From Viscum album (Eukaryota > Streptophyta > Magnoliopsida > Santalales > Viscaceae), in contig OY728128.1 of the NCBI GenBank assembly GCA_963277665.1, positions 1,867,576,988-1,867,640,987 on the forward strand: a DNA stretch of 64,000 bases, written 5' to 3'. Below are positions 45,361 to 57,502 of the stretch, piece by piece. Both the position numbers and the translations under genes were made by a program. The notes under the pieces are model-generated. The model made no database searches. It saw only the letters and a program-made list of their open reading frames with translations, and was not told the origin of the DNA. Positions within the stretch are counted from its first letter, which is position 1; each line of letters begins with the position of its first letter.

Positions 45361-46984
45361 GACACTACAAGGTCAAAAACACGCCTTTAGAACAAAGATT
45401 AACGACAATAAAAAATGAAGAAACCCAAAAGGAAAAATGAGGAAGAATGCATTCAAAATTTGAAATACAAGACTACTTGGCGTGTATACCGACTACACGG
45501 TGTGTACTTGACTTCTCTTCCCCTGCCTGAGCCCTTTGATAGGGGTAAGCCACACAGCTTCCGTTTGAACAAAACTACACGGCCTGTATAATATCTACAC
45601 GGCGTGTATCGTGTTATTTACAAGTGCTCGTGTCGCTTGGGACATGGATGACTACTCAGCTTGACTCTACACAGCGTGTTACACCTGCACACGGCGTGTA
45701 CACTACACCATTTCCCAGCCACATGGCTTACTCCACACGGTCTGTCCTCGGACAAGACTACACGATGTGTCCCAAAGGTACATAGCATGTTCAAGGAGAT
45801 GTGACACTGACCCATGTTTATAGTTACACGACCGAGTCCACAAGTCACTCTACATGGCATGTTCATCATCGACACGGCGTGTTTTGTGAAGGAGTTCATC
45901 GACCCATTTTTTTAGTTACACGGCCGGACGTCGGGTCAACCTACACGACGTGTTCTATATACACACGGAGTGTACTCGAAAGGTTTACCCCGACTCGTGT
46001 TGTTAGTTACACGGTCGTGTTCTCAGGTCACACTACACAGTGTGTTCTACAGCGGACACGACGTGTATGTCATAAGGTTTCCTCGGACTGTGTTGGAGTT
46101 ACACGGTGGACACCGGGTCAACACTACATGGCGTGTATAGAAACTACACGGCATGTTTTCACCTAGCTTGTCCCTTCCCCGTGTCACCGCCCACACTGTT
46201 TGTGACACGGGAAGAGACTACACAGCGTGTAATCTAGGTACACGGCGTGTACTCAAAAAGTTTATATTTCTTCCCGAACAGAAGAACATACATGGCATGT
46301 CTACAGTACTACACTGTGTGTATACTGGATTTCTATAATGTATGCCTCAGAAACATCCCCGGAACCTAGAAAACACTGAAAAACAACACCTAAGTGTCAA
46401 ATTCCGATCTGTGAGGGGCCATACTCTCCACGAATCGAAGTTTGACATCTTTACTATTTTATAACAAAATAAAACAGTAAATGATCTGCCAAATTCCAGT
46501 AAATGGGGGCCCATAATCCCCAAAAACCAAATTGTGGTGTTCATTCAATAAACTGGCTCATACCAAACTACACTATCACATAGAAGGTAATTATCAAAGC
46601 AGCTATCACAACAACATGATTTTCTAGAACAACAACTATCACAACAACATGCAATTTTCTAATGCACCTACAAGGCATGGAAACTATGCATGGCATTTGA
46701 TTCTAGCATGTGCTTAAATGATACAAGAGATGGAATACCCTCATCTCATCGGGTTGCAACTAAATAGAACCCATAGTTAAAATATAAATAGTACAATATA
46801 AGTGTGTCACCCTTCGGTGAAAACAAGTCAACTATAAAATTGAATAATCAGTAAAATTGCAATATGAGGTAAATTGGATTTTTCCCTGTACACGGGTTAA
46901 CTATGCCCGGGAACAGCTCACTACCAACTACCATTTCGTCATGTCCCTAACTAAGGCTCGAAACAGTAAGTCAAAGAAAAGAAC
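45361..46984 (-). other. Long 5' leader of the 38.7-49 kb element, rich in TACACGGCGTGTA palindromes
   Basis: Between the gag ATG and the PBS lie 1.6 kb without readable protein motifs. From about 45480 to 46320, some twenty or more copies and variants of the near-palindrome TACACGGCGTGTA occur (for example near 45493, 45595, 45687, 46125, 46230), often in pairs 20-30 bp apart. Frames of up to 121 codons here follow the repeats and are not considered genes. 46330-46984 is plain AT-rich sequence. Confidence 0.75.
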
Positions 46985-46998
46985 CCCTTTGATACCAC
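46985..46998 (-). other. tRNA-iMet-type primer-binding site of the 38.7-49 kb element
   Basis: On the - strand TGGTATCAAAGGGG lies two bases from the end of the 5' LTR. It matches the common TGGTATCAGAGC start, complementary to initiator methionine tRNA, with one change in the first ten bases. Confidence 0.85.
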
Positions 46999-47000
46999 TT

Positions 47001-49072
47001 TGTAAATTCCCGATTCTGGGTGCCACACACCGGGTGCCCCGAACCCAGTTCGCCACATGACCTCAATCGCATTTCCCCAAATTCCATAGGCTACCGATTA
47101 GCAGGGAGGGCCCAGGTCTGATTGTGGGGAAACTATGCCCTCATTTGTCAAATTATAATGCAGCGGAATACAAAATATAACATATATCAAACAGCGGAAG
47201 CAGTAAAACATACACAACTGAAATAAACACAGCAGTGGATATAAAAAATAGTGATGCTACATATCTCAAGTTCTAAGAAAATAGCCAGATCATGTTATAT
47301 ATTAATATAGTACAACCGAAGGAAGAGTACAACGAAACAAGGAAAAACAGCTGGCAGCAGCATCGCGAGCCTAGGCTCGTTCCCATGCCCTCCTACTCCT
47401 TATCAGCAATCATGTACCTGTATAGGGACTCTTACCCCTATCCACACCTGCAGCAACGTAATCAGTTAGGGACGAAAAGCGTGACCCAAACAAGGTGTGA
47501 GAAATATATCTCAGTAGGGACCCACCAAAGGCCCGTGCTCAACTGTGTGTCAAACATGCACCAATAGTGTGCTGTAGTAAAATGAAATAAAGTAAGAAGT
47601 ACTAAAGAGTAACTAACTTAACCAATTATATTGCCATTTTAATATCGGTTTAATTCTTTAATTTAATAATATTTTGTGCTCAATAGAACCATTCCCTCTG
47701 GCAAAACAGAATCTCACCCTCAGGCTAATATAGTAAACCACGCCCTCAGGCTATACAAAATCTCACCCTCAGGCATTTCCCTCTGGCATAATAGAATTCT
47801 CTCCCTTAGGCATACGAAGTGTTTCCCTCGGGCACAAAATTCAAGCCCTCAGGCACGAAAGGATTCCCCCAGGAGAAATAGAACGTCACCCTCAAACTAA
47901 TATAGTCACGCCCTCAGGCTAATACAGTCACACCCTCAGGCAAATACAGTCACGCCCTCAGGCTAATACAGTCACGCCCTCAGGCTAATACAGTCACACC
48001 CTCAGGCTAATACAGTCATGCCCCCAGGCTATAGTAAACACTGCCCTCAGGCATATGTAACTGGGCCATTCCCAACATATAAACATGAAATTGAAATACA
48101 ATTTCTCTCAAGGAAAATGTAACTCATAAATAAACATGGCATACCCTTGGGTATCCTGGCCAAACGGATAAACAGAGGAAAGCACCCCTCTGGATGGTCC
48201 TAGATCCAAGAAACGATCCCAAACAACATTTTAATATCACACTTAATTACCTAAACAATTCTAGGTTTTCAAAATATCCACGACCTCAGCCACATGACAC
48301 CCCAACATGGGTTCTTAGTACAAAAATGCACAAACCACATGACAGTTGGAAAATTTAACACCAAGCCACCTACCTTATATGCCAGCGAGCACTATACATG
48401 AACATCGGTTCCAGAAACGCCCAAGAACAACGTAGATCTGATGAAGAATAAAACCCGTTTAAATGTAAATAACATTCATTAGGGAAATAATTGGAAAGAA
48501 CTGCTTAAGGAGAGTGGAGGGATTACTCGTGCGGTTCCAACGAGATCATCCGGGGTGGAAACAGATTTTAGATGAACACCCGACAGATCGTCAAAGGTTC
48601 GGCCATCCCCTCCCGCTCCTTCCTCTTGTTCTAAGCCTTCCCTGTGAACAGGGGATGCTACTGCCCATTTTAAGTGAAAAAAATGTACATGACGTGTACA
48701 CCTCATTTGTTAACTGTTCCTCTGGTGGATTCCCACTAGCATGGAACTGTTCACCTGCCGACATAAATACATGGTGTGTCTCCTTGAGTACAAGGCGTGT
48801 TCTGTCACACAGCTGGCCACCGCCTTACTATTCGTCTGCCGACTGACTACATGGCGTGTAAGGGACCACTGCATCGCGTGTAGTCGGTTCCTATACCCTT
48901 CATCCCCGGCACGGCTACATGCCCTATGTACTTATCCCACAGAGCCACAAGTACATGACATGTACTTTCCAAAAATTAGAATTTTCCCCATTTTCCCCAT
49001 TTTCTCAAAAACACTTAAGGAAAAAAGAAAAGAAGAAACTCGTACTTCAGAAACAAGAACTGAGTTCTTACA
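47001..49072 (-). repeat. 5' LTR (right copy) of the 38.7-49 kb Tekay-like element
   Basis: It runs from TGTAAATTCCCG to GAGTTCTTACA and is about 85 bp longer than the left copy, chiefly because its CCCTCAGGC minisatellite is longer (47690-48055). TACACGGCGTGTA-like words lie at about 48680-48960, in the same place as in the other LTR. Confidence 0.88.
47690..48055. repeat. 22-bp CCCTCAGGCTAATACAGTCA minisatellite, long allele
   Basis: The right half (47885-48030) consists of about seven nearly perfect 22-bp units with alternating CACGCC/CACACC starts. The left half is more degenerate. The other LTR has only degenerate units in this place, so the regular part expanded after insertion. Confidence 0.85.
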
Positions 49073-49077
49073 TAATT
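49073..49077. repeat. Right target-site duplication (TAATT) of the 38.7-49 kb element
   Basis: It follows the LTR end CA at 49072 and matches GAATT at 38702-38706 in four of five bases. Confidence 0.7.
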
Positions 49078-50640
49078 GAATGTTTTAATCGTTTGTAGTA
49101 AATTTTTATTTTAATGGGACTTCTAAATTCATTTTCACTTCTTTCTTACACAAATATTCATGTATTGGGTGAGGGACCTATTAGGAAGGGTATTGTGCTT
49201 GTTGCTTTATCCCAATAGGATACTTTGGTTATTGAATTTTTTTTTGTATTGGTTGTTCATATTTTCTTATAAGGTGTTTTTATTTTACTATCAGTGGTTG
49301 TAATTATTTATTGCTTTAAAAAAATTGATGGTTGGGTTTTCATCCTTGTGGCTGACTGGATTCTTGGTTATCATTCCAATGAAATCAGGGATTATTTTTT
49401 GTACATTGGGTTTAATGTGTCTTAGACCAGTGGCTTTTAAAATTTAAGGTCATTAGAGAATTTTGTTGATTACCCTTAAATTAAATCCTCTTTTATAAGG
49501 GATTTTTGGGTCTTTGCCAGTCATTTGGTCATCTTTTTCACAAAATGTGAAAATAATGTCAATAGATTAGAATTCGTAGACCTTCCTAATATCAAATTTC
49601 TCAACCTTCTTATTAAGTGTCAAATGATTTTTGTTAATGATTTATTCTTACTTATGAGTATATGATACACTATATTTTTGTGTCTAATCATATTAATCTG
49701 ATGTTGCCCTTTTTGGTTTTCTTTATCCAGACCAAATAGATACTTTTAAGCATCATTTAGGGATTTTTTTAATGTTCTATTACACATCATCCTAATGAGT
49801 TTTTTTCCTAGATCCAACCCTTAATAGAAGATTAAAACTTGTTATAGGATTTAAAATACATGTTGAGGTACCATATTGTGTGTGTCTTTGAACCATTCTT
49901 GTGTTTCATAAAATGGAAACCCTTTTTTCAAAAATGGTTTAGATGATATTTTATGTGCAATTGGTTTGTGATGGGGGTGTTTTTTTATAATTATCTTTAT
50001 CATTTGTACAAGGATTTGATTGATGAATGTTTCATATTATTTAACCAATTATTTACTTTATCCTTTAAAGATAAATGAAAGATACTCATCTAAGACAACT
50101 GAGTTTGATGTGGTGGGAACATGGTTTCAACAATATCATTGAATTCATTAACAAGAAGGTAAATAATTTATGACTACATCCCATGGAATGTTTCAAGGTG
50201 GCTTAATACATGAGGTTTGAAGAAATTGTGGGATTATACTAGTTATAATTCATAAATAGGTAGTATTCATTGGTCTAGGTAGGTGTGAGGTAGTCATACA
50301 TTATTTGATCAACTATCTTCCCCAAGTTTGGGGTTGCCTCATTTGGGGTTCCATTTTTCGCTCAGGTTAATGAGTTGGTTTGTATGAAGACCTCCAATGA
50401 AATGGGAAGAATTTTTTAATCTATAGTATTAAAATGAAATATTATAATGATAATCCTAGGTGTACTTGAATCCCCAACACCATAAATGTTCACCCTAACA
50501 AGAAATTTTGATTGGTTACGGGTATAGGTAGACAACCACCAAGAAAACTGAAAAACAAAATAAAGGGGGGATGATAAAATAAATTGAGGTGAGAAAATAT
50601 AAATGGGGTAGAATAGAAATACTATTCATATTTCTTAAAC
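49078..50640 (-). other. Internal remnant (probably gag/leader) of the Athila-like element
   Basis: By position this 1.6 kb lies between protease/gag on the left and the 5' LTR on the right of the - strand relic. It is AT-rich and stop-dense. I could read no gag motif with confidence. Confidence 0.4.
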
Positions 50641-50663
50641 GGGTTCTTATAAATGGTTCCAAA
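50641..50663 (-). other. Probable primer-binding-site relic of the Athila-like element
   Basis: On the - strand TTTGGAACCATTTATAAG then AACCC lies just inside the LTR start. It can be aligned with the tRNA-Asp-type site known from Athila elements (TGGCGCCGTTGCCGGGGA, commonly followed by AACCC), mostly with G-to-A and C-to-T changes. The match is weak alone but falls exactly where the LTR comparison puts the boundary. Confidence 0.4.
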
Positions 50664-52105
50664 TTTTTTCTCACCCAAATTTACACAATTTTTGGGGTTG
50701 AAGTGGTTACTTGTAGTATGTATTTGGTTGTCGATTCCTCAGAGACCTAATAAGAACATACTATCACATACAATCTATATATCATTTTTTATATATGAAG
50801 TTTCAACTTGTGGGCTGATTTCAGATGTGATCAAATGAGTAATATATGACCTATATGAAATAAATTTATGAAAAATGGATGATCCTAGGATATTAAAATG
50901 AATTGATTGGATTAAGTTACATTTTAGTGATTTAAATTTCATAGACACATGAATGATTCATTAAAAGAGATCAAAAAAATAATCTCTTATTAGTTTAATA
51001 AAAAACCACACCCAATTCTAATCACATATACACTTCTAGGTTAAGTTTTACAATCACTCCAAGTTAAATGTTCTTATTATTACTTGAAGGGTGTGGCCTT
51101 ATAATTCAACTATGATAGATAATTATTAGGATCATAAAAAGACATTCTTAATTAAAATAAATGATTTTACATTAATATAGTGATAAATACCATCCAATAT
51201 AGATACTTAATAGTCCATTAGATCAACCCATTAAAGGCTTATCCCTTTATTTATTCTATTCTATCAATGAAAGTGGGGTGTAGACTTATGATGGAAGAAT
51301 TTTAGAAGAAAAAAATAATGAAATAATGAACAATCAACTATTGTTTACAAAATTTTCCTCTTTGAATTTTGAATAAATTCACTCCTTAGTGAAATAGCAT
51401 AATTGTGTAAAAAACATCATAAATGAGAACAATAAAAAGTTTAATTTATAATCTATAGTGATTATAAAAACATACAATTTATTAAATGTGATTACAACAT
51501 AAAATTGGTAGCATAACATTAATATGAATACATACAAGATGTATCCTCAACTCCATCACAAAAACTGACATAAATATAAATTTTGTAATCCTAGGGTCAT
51601 GCTAATAATATTCAAAAAATTCCCATTTTATTGGGTTATTCCATGGGTGGTGGAATGTTTTTGGAATGTGGACATATCCACCCTTGAAATATATCTTAAC
51701 CAACTGGCATCTATCAAATAGAGATGCCAAAATGACTATTTAGTTTTCTGAACTTGGGTAGGCCATAGAATAAGAAAATGAATCATGAGATATCCCTTAA
51801 ATACCTAAACTATCAGCACAATTGAAAGTTTGGATTCAGGGTTATCATTGAAATACTGGGCTTTTTTCACCATATAATTTAGGTTAGAATTTTATCTTCA
51901 ACATAGTGTACTATTAATTCCCATCAAACATTATAATTCTCTCTTAATATATTTAATTAATTGTTCCACATGATGTGTTATAACTCTTGTTCAAATTTTA
52001 TCATCCTTGGTCATGGATCATGGCCGCTAGAGTAATTTTATTTTGATGTTATCCGGTTAAATTTTCCCAGAATGTTCTTAGTACACAACCCACTTTGGTC
52101 GTCTC
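50664..52105 (-). repeat. Right (5') LTR of the Athila-like relic
   Basis: It is collinear with about 15993-17400 over some 1.3 kb. The clearest match is lost beyond about 52020, and weaker similarity (TTGGTC near 52095) continues to the insertion point of the next element at 52106, so the LTR may resume after 63563. Confidence 0.6.
52101..52105. repeat. Target-site duplication GTCTC (left) of the 52-63.6 kb element
   Basis: GTCTC precedes the left LTR and is repeated exactly at 63559-63563. Confidence 0.9.
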
Positions 52106-55100
52106 TATAAGGCCCCACCCTTAAACATTACTTAATCTTGAGTTATTTCAAGAATACAAATTGAAGATCTTTTTAGGTTTAGAATATTAGAGAATTAGAT
52201 CATACATCATGCATTACATTCCATATTTTAACAAAGTGGATACATAAAATATAGTACTCATTTTTTCCATCAACGGAAACATATTTAAAATAAAACATGG
52301 ATTCTTTATTGAAACATCCTTGACAATATCATCACATCATGTACCTTTCCCTTGACCTGTGAAAAACATTTCAAAAACTTAGGATGAGCATAATGAGCTC
52401 AGTAAGGGATATAAAAGTACGAAATGAAAACATTAGTCCATGTACGATTTCATACTTTACTCATAAAACATAGGCATTATAACATACCTCATCAAATCAT
52501 GAATAAATCATAAAAATAATAAGACATAAAGGTAACATGATGCATTCATAACATTATTACGTAGGGAGTAACCATCATCGTTACATTTGGAATACCCATC
52601 ACAGTATATTCCCTAAATATCTTCAGAGAAACCTTAATTTTTAACCCCTTCACGTTACCCAATGCATTGGAGAGCTATATCGGGCTCATCCGCCCATAGT
52701 TTATCATGGGACCACTTGTCTTCATAACAATGCCCAAGAACCATAACATAATCGTATCATATAAAACATACATAAAGGAAACATAACATTTCCATATTTC
52801 AATCACAAGATATCAATACAACACATTGATATATAAAAATTATGAAAACCATTTTCAATATCAAAATAAAAGAAAAGTAAAACATGGTATTTATTTTTCA
52901 TTTAAAAAGAAGTTATGGCTTGTAGAGGAAGCTGAAACTCAAATAATGGTCACGGAAGCAGAGAAGTCATTGTCACCGCATACGTACAACAAAAAGACAT
53001 TCCTTTTGAAATTTAGTAAAACTCTTCATATAAAAAGATATTCCTTTTGAATAGATTTAAATGTCAAAGGGGTTTACACACTGTATGAAAGAAACATGTG
53101 TATGAAATAAAATATGCCTCAATGAAAGGAGATTGAGACGAAGTCTCATACCTCATATCCGACATGACTCGATCATTCGTTACTCTCCTTAATAATAAAC
53201 ATGAGTAAATTTCTACTTTCATGAGAACCGTTTTCAATTTCATTATTCCTTTTATACCATGATATGAACACTATGTAATTATTTATGTTAATAATGGTCG
53301 TTTTGTCGATCATTAGTACTTGAGTCAAAAATAAACTCTTTATAATTACATGTCTGTCATTTATCCATTATATCCAGAATTATATTCATGATGTAGATAT
53401 CATATATATCATATATATCCAGTATATACATGCATTTATAATATTACATAACATTTAGAGGTAAGAAATGTAATGCATCGGTCATGGAGACGGTAAGTCG
53501 TATGTACGCATGAACGCTACTTTCATTTATATTTCATATTTTTTGGAATGGAATCATAATGACATAAAGGTATATTATAATTACAGTATAATATTATATA
53601 TATTATCATTAACTCTATCTTTTATATGTCCCACATATGGAATTAATGAATCAAATCACTTTGAAGGGGCGGTAGTCTGCACTTCCTAAAATGAAATTAT
53701 CATGTTTTCCCATAACGGAAACCATAAAGGTATGCCATAAATGAAAAATATAGAAGCATAAGTAAAAAATAAACATAATCAATATCATATATAAATATAG
53801 TGACATATTAATGTCCACCTTTAAAGATGTTAAAAGAATATTGAATAATCAACGTTTCATGAGGCAAAAATTCACCATCCAATGAAATAGAATGTTTTTT
53901 AGCCATTAGACGTAGGTGTCTGTAAGTGTAGCTCGAATAATTCTTATAAAAACATCCTATTATATTGAAGATACTGGTTTTGTTACAAAATAATTTAATA
54001 AAAATATTTTAAGGGGTTGGAGAATCAAAATAAAGAAAAGAACACAAGTGAAGACATTACCTTTAAATCGGGTAACTCTTCTTGGTTTGAACCAAAATGG
54101 TTTTTTAAAACGTTTTCTGCCTAAGGTAAGGCTTATAGGATGAAGATAGCTTGGTGGAGAGATAAAATGAGAAGTTTTTGGTCAATCCAATGTCCTGAGA
54201 AGTGTGGGTAAGGAGGTAGAGATGGGGGCCTTTTATAGCAGGAGAGGAGGGGCACTCTTGGAAATTTATAAAATGTTACTTTATTTTAAAATGATTTTTG
54301 TATTTAAAAGGTACCACATTGTTATATTTCATGGACAAGGTGACAACGGTTCGAAATATACTCATCCAATAGGTCTTCTACAAGTTTATGTCTAAGATGT
54401 TACATTATCTTTTCATTTTATTTAAATCGTTCATTAATGAGGTAATCACTGCATCATCATGATGTCATAAATAATTTAATTTATTTAATGTCTAAAAATT
54501 ATAAAAAATACTATGATGTAGAATATTTTTTTAGATTTAGAATGAATATTTATAGTCTAAGATATCATTTATGTATACAATATTAAATTTTTTTTACTCA
54601 GGTGATACATTCTATAGTGATATTCTCCTTTCTTTAGAAATAAAATGATAAAGTGTCATTTTCACCCAAAAGTGATTCCATGGGGTCCATAAGTTTGGCA
54701 CAAGGCATCCCATGGTCGGACATGACACAACCTGTAGCATTAGGAATCATTTTGGGGTCTTTTGTTATTATTATGATATTAATTTATTATCCTTAACTAC
54801 CCGATTACTAATTAATCACGATAATTAAAGATAATTACCGTCGTTACTATTCATAATGTCCAAAAACCAAAAGAGTCTTAATTAAATAATTTGGACCATA
54901 TGATTCCAAATATAGAATCAATTTTACCAAATTACAAACATAGAAATTTCAATGATTAATTTAAAAATAATTCTCGTTGTCAAAACAAATTGTGGGTTTT
55001 TCTGAAACAATATCTATGAAAGGTTTGGCAATTGTTTAGGCCCAATTCCAAAGTGAAATTAATTATAATGACCACCATTGGATTAAATGGTAAAAATATA

Positions 55101-55496
55101 TTATAATTAAACTTTAAGACCAATTAAAAAGACAATCTTACCATATAATTAAATTAGATGAAAAAGTAGTTTTGATGTAAAATGCAGTATTTTTCACTAT
55201 TCATTAAAAAAATGAACATTGCCTGAAAAATACCAACAATTTTCCCAAGGAAAATTTAAATGTCCCAATCATAAATTATAAGTTTATTTTGACAAATAGA
55301 GATTATAAAATTTTCAAAAGTATTATTTAAAAATGGATTACCATCAAAAGGTAGTAAAACAATCTTTTAAAAATATTAGTGTATTCCATGCTTAAAATTG
55401 GATTTATTATCATTTTAATCCTCTAAAACACTATCTAATTCATAAAAATACATAGATAAGAATATATATTATTCATTACTTACTTGTGATGTTACA
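52106..55496 (-). repeat. 3' LTR (left copy) of the 52-63.6 kb element
   Basis: It begins TATAAGGCCCCACC and ends GATGTTACA, with full-length similarity to 60167-63558. AT-rich and free of long tandem arrays, unlike the LTRs of the other two complete elements. A short + strand frame at 52826-53050 is antisense to the element and has no recognisable motif. Confidence 0.9.
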
Positions 55497-55510
55497 TCCT
55501 TCCCCCCTTT
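55497..55510 (-). other. Polypurine tract of the 52-63.6 kb element
   Basis: AAAGGGGGGAAGGA on the - strand abuts the LTR start TGTAAC. Confidence 0.9.
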
Positions 55511-55535
55511 AGAAAATTTCATACCCACAATTTAT

Positions 55536-56980
55536 TTACTTATCGAATAAGTGGGGGTTTTTATCCTTCATTGCATTTTCAGATTCCCATGTTGCCTCTT
55601 CAATCATGTGGTTTTTCCAAAAAACCATTACTTGATGAAACACCTTATTCCGTAAAACATGATCCAAGTGGTCAATAATATGGATCAGTTGTTCCTCATA
55701 AGATAGATTCTCTTCCAGTTGAACTACCTATGGACTCAAAACATGAGATTTATCTAGCATGTACTTCCTTAACATTGAAACATGAAAAACATTGTGTACC
55801 TAAGGAAAATATGGAGGTAAAGCCACTCAGTATGAAATTGATCCAACTCTATCTATAATTTCATATGGTCCAATGAACCTTGGTCTCAACTTTCCTTTCT
55901 TTCCAAATCGCATCACATTTTTCCATAGTGATACTTTGAGAAAAAGAATATCACTACCTCAAAAGAGAGATCCTTTCTCCTGTTGTCTGCATAACTTTTC
56001 TGCCTGCTCTGAGCTGTTCTCATGTGTCTCTGTATCAGCTTAACTTTGTTTGGAAACTCTTCTACCAATTTCGGTCCCATCAACTTCCTTTCACCCACTT
56101 CATCCCAGAAAGATGGAGATTGACACCACTTCCCATACAAAGCCTCAAATGGTGCTATCTGTATACTAGAATAAAAACTGTTATTATAAGAAAACTCAAC
56201 CAAAGAAAGATGTTAGTCCCAACTTCCCTAATAATACATCTAACAAGAACATAATATATCCTCCAAAGTCTGAATCGTTCGTTCTGACTACCCATATGAT
56301 TGAGGATGAAAAGATGTACAAAAATTTATTTCAGTACCTAACGACTTCTGATGGCCTTTCTAAAAGTTAGAAGTGAACCCGAGATCACGATCAGATAAAA
56401 TGGAGATAGGAACTCCATGTAACCTAACACTCTCTTTAATATACATATGGGAAAGTTGATCTAGGGAAAAAGTATCTCATATAGCAAGGAAATGAGCAGA
56501 TTTAGTCAAGCGATCAATAATAACCCAGATTGCATGATTACCACGAAGTGTCTTCGGCAATCACACAATGAAGTCCATGGATATATTCTCCCATTTCCAC
56601 TCTGGTATTGGTAATGGATGAAGCATCCCCTTTGTTAACTTTCACTCTGCATTAACCTATTGACAAGTCAAACACATCATAGTAAAATCAGAAATATCTC
56701 TTTTCATTCCGTCCCACCAGTAATACTTCCTAAGATCTCTATACATCTTAGTACTGCCTGGATGAACTGAAATCAGAGAACTATGAACTTCACATAACAA
56801 CTCTTTCTTCAACTATGAATCAAACAGCACACAAAATATCTTCCCAAATATCAAAAAACAATCATTATCAAGTTTGAATTTAGACAACATACCTTTCTGA
56901 ACCAGCTCTACCTTTTTCTGCAACTCACTGTCTTGCTTCTGTGCTTGCTTAATTCTGTCTAATAGAGAATATTTCACTGA
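55536..56980 (-). pseudogene. Integrase with chromodomain of the 52-63.6 kb element
   Basis: Readable motifs on the - strand: EWKWENISMDF with the first core Asp (near 56590), ILSDRD with the second (near 56380), then SERTIQTLEDIL, which keeps the catalytic Glu (near 56270). VEFSYNNSFYSS, FEALYGKWCQSPSFWDEVGE and AQSRQKSYADNRRKDL follow in an open stretch at 55913-56203. A chromodomain lies near 55540-55640 (FWKNHMIEEATWESE, KNPHLF), with the stop at 55536-55538. Frameshifts separate these blocks. Unlike the 38.7-49 kb copy, the D,D,E residues are all still visible. Confidence 0.85.
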
Positions 56981-56983
56981 TAC

Positions 56984-57500
56984 CTAAAACAAAAAAGAAT
57001 AACATCCTACAAAAACCACTTCTATTCTGAAGTTCATCAAATATTTAACCAAAGGATCACTTTCCAAATGCAACATTATTAATGAAGAATTACTTTTTCG
57101 ACTCAAAGCATCAACAACTTTATTTTCATTTCCCGGATGGTAATGAATTGCATAATCATAAACCATTATTAATTCTATCCATCTCCTCTATTTCATGTTC
57201 AATTCGTTCGGATTTAATATATACTTTAAACTTTTGTGATCGGTATATATTTCACACTTTACTCCATACAAATGATGCCTCCAAAGTTTTAAAGAGAAAA
57301 CAACAGCAGCTAATTCCAAATCATGTGTTGGGTAATTTACCTCGTGAGTTTTCAACTCACATGAAGCATAAGCAATTACCTTATCATTCTGCAATAGGAC
57401 GCAACCAAGTCCTTTCAATGAAGCATCATTATAGATTACGAACTACCCATTCCTGTAAGGAAGTTCCAAAACTAGAGCATTCACCAATCTTCTTTTCAAT
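56984..57500 (-). pseudogene. RNase H of the 52-63.6 kb element
   Basis: [43 protein letters not shown] and [13 protein letters not shown] (catalytic Asp kept) read in an open stretch at 57188-57418. HYHPGNENKVVDALSRKSN continues at 56984-57166 after a stop. The last includes the conserved Asp of the domain end. The domain is interrupted by stops only. Confidence 0.9.
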
Positions 57501-57502
57501 TC

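Larger units (their letters stand above)
38707..49072 (-). mobile_element. Complete Tekay-like chromovirus (10.4 kb)
   Basis: Two LTRs (38707-40693 and 47001-49072) with TGTAA...TTACA ends flank a - strand internal region. It has a tRNA-iMet-type PBS, a long leader, one gag-pol frame, a chromodomain and a polypurine tract. The flanks read GAATT (38702-38706) and TAATT (49073-49077), a 5-bp target duplication with one change. The LTR copies differ at roughly one site in eight over the first 260 bp compared by eye, making this the oldest of the three complete insertions. Gag-pol is broken by stops and at least two frame changes. Confidence 0.88.
15993..52105 (-). mobile_element. Decayed Athila-like Ty3/gypsy element carrying nested insertions
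   Basis: The left boundary is the start of an LTR-like block (about 15993-17400) homologous to a block on the right (about 50664-52105). Between them, on the - strand, come integrase, RNase H, reverse transcriptase and protease relics (17490-20360). Two complete elements interrupt them (20660-38517 and 38707-49072), then internal remnants and a PBS relic follow. A third element starts at 52106, in or next to its right LTR, so the outer end may continue after 63563. Removing the inserts leaves roughly 8 kb, plausible for a shrunken Athila-type element. No target duplication could be identified. Lineage rests on the reverse transcriptase and protease wording. Confidence 0.65.

Noticed and set aside
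45801..46166. 121-codon + strand frame in the leader of the 38.7-49 kb element
   Set aside because: It follows the TACACGGCGTGTA-type repeats and opposes the direction of the element; its Cys/Thr/Val-rich composition is a by-product of the repeat.
47690..48055. CRISPR-like or telomere-like array of CCCTCAGGC units
   Set aside because: It is a plain minisatellite inside an LTR, and the unit does not match plant telomere repeat.
50469..50483. ATCCCCAACACCA as an Athila primer-binding-site relic
   Set aside because: The LTR comparison places the edge near 50664, not 50487, and a better-placed candidate lies at 50641-50663.
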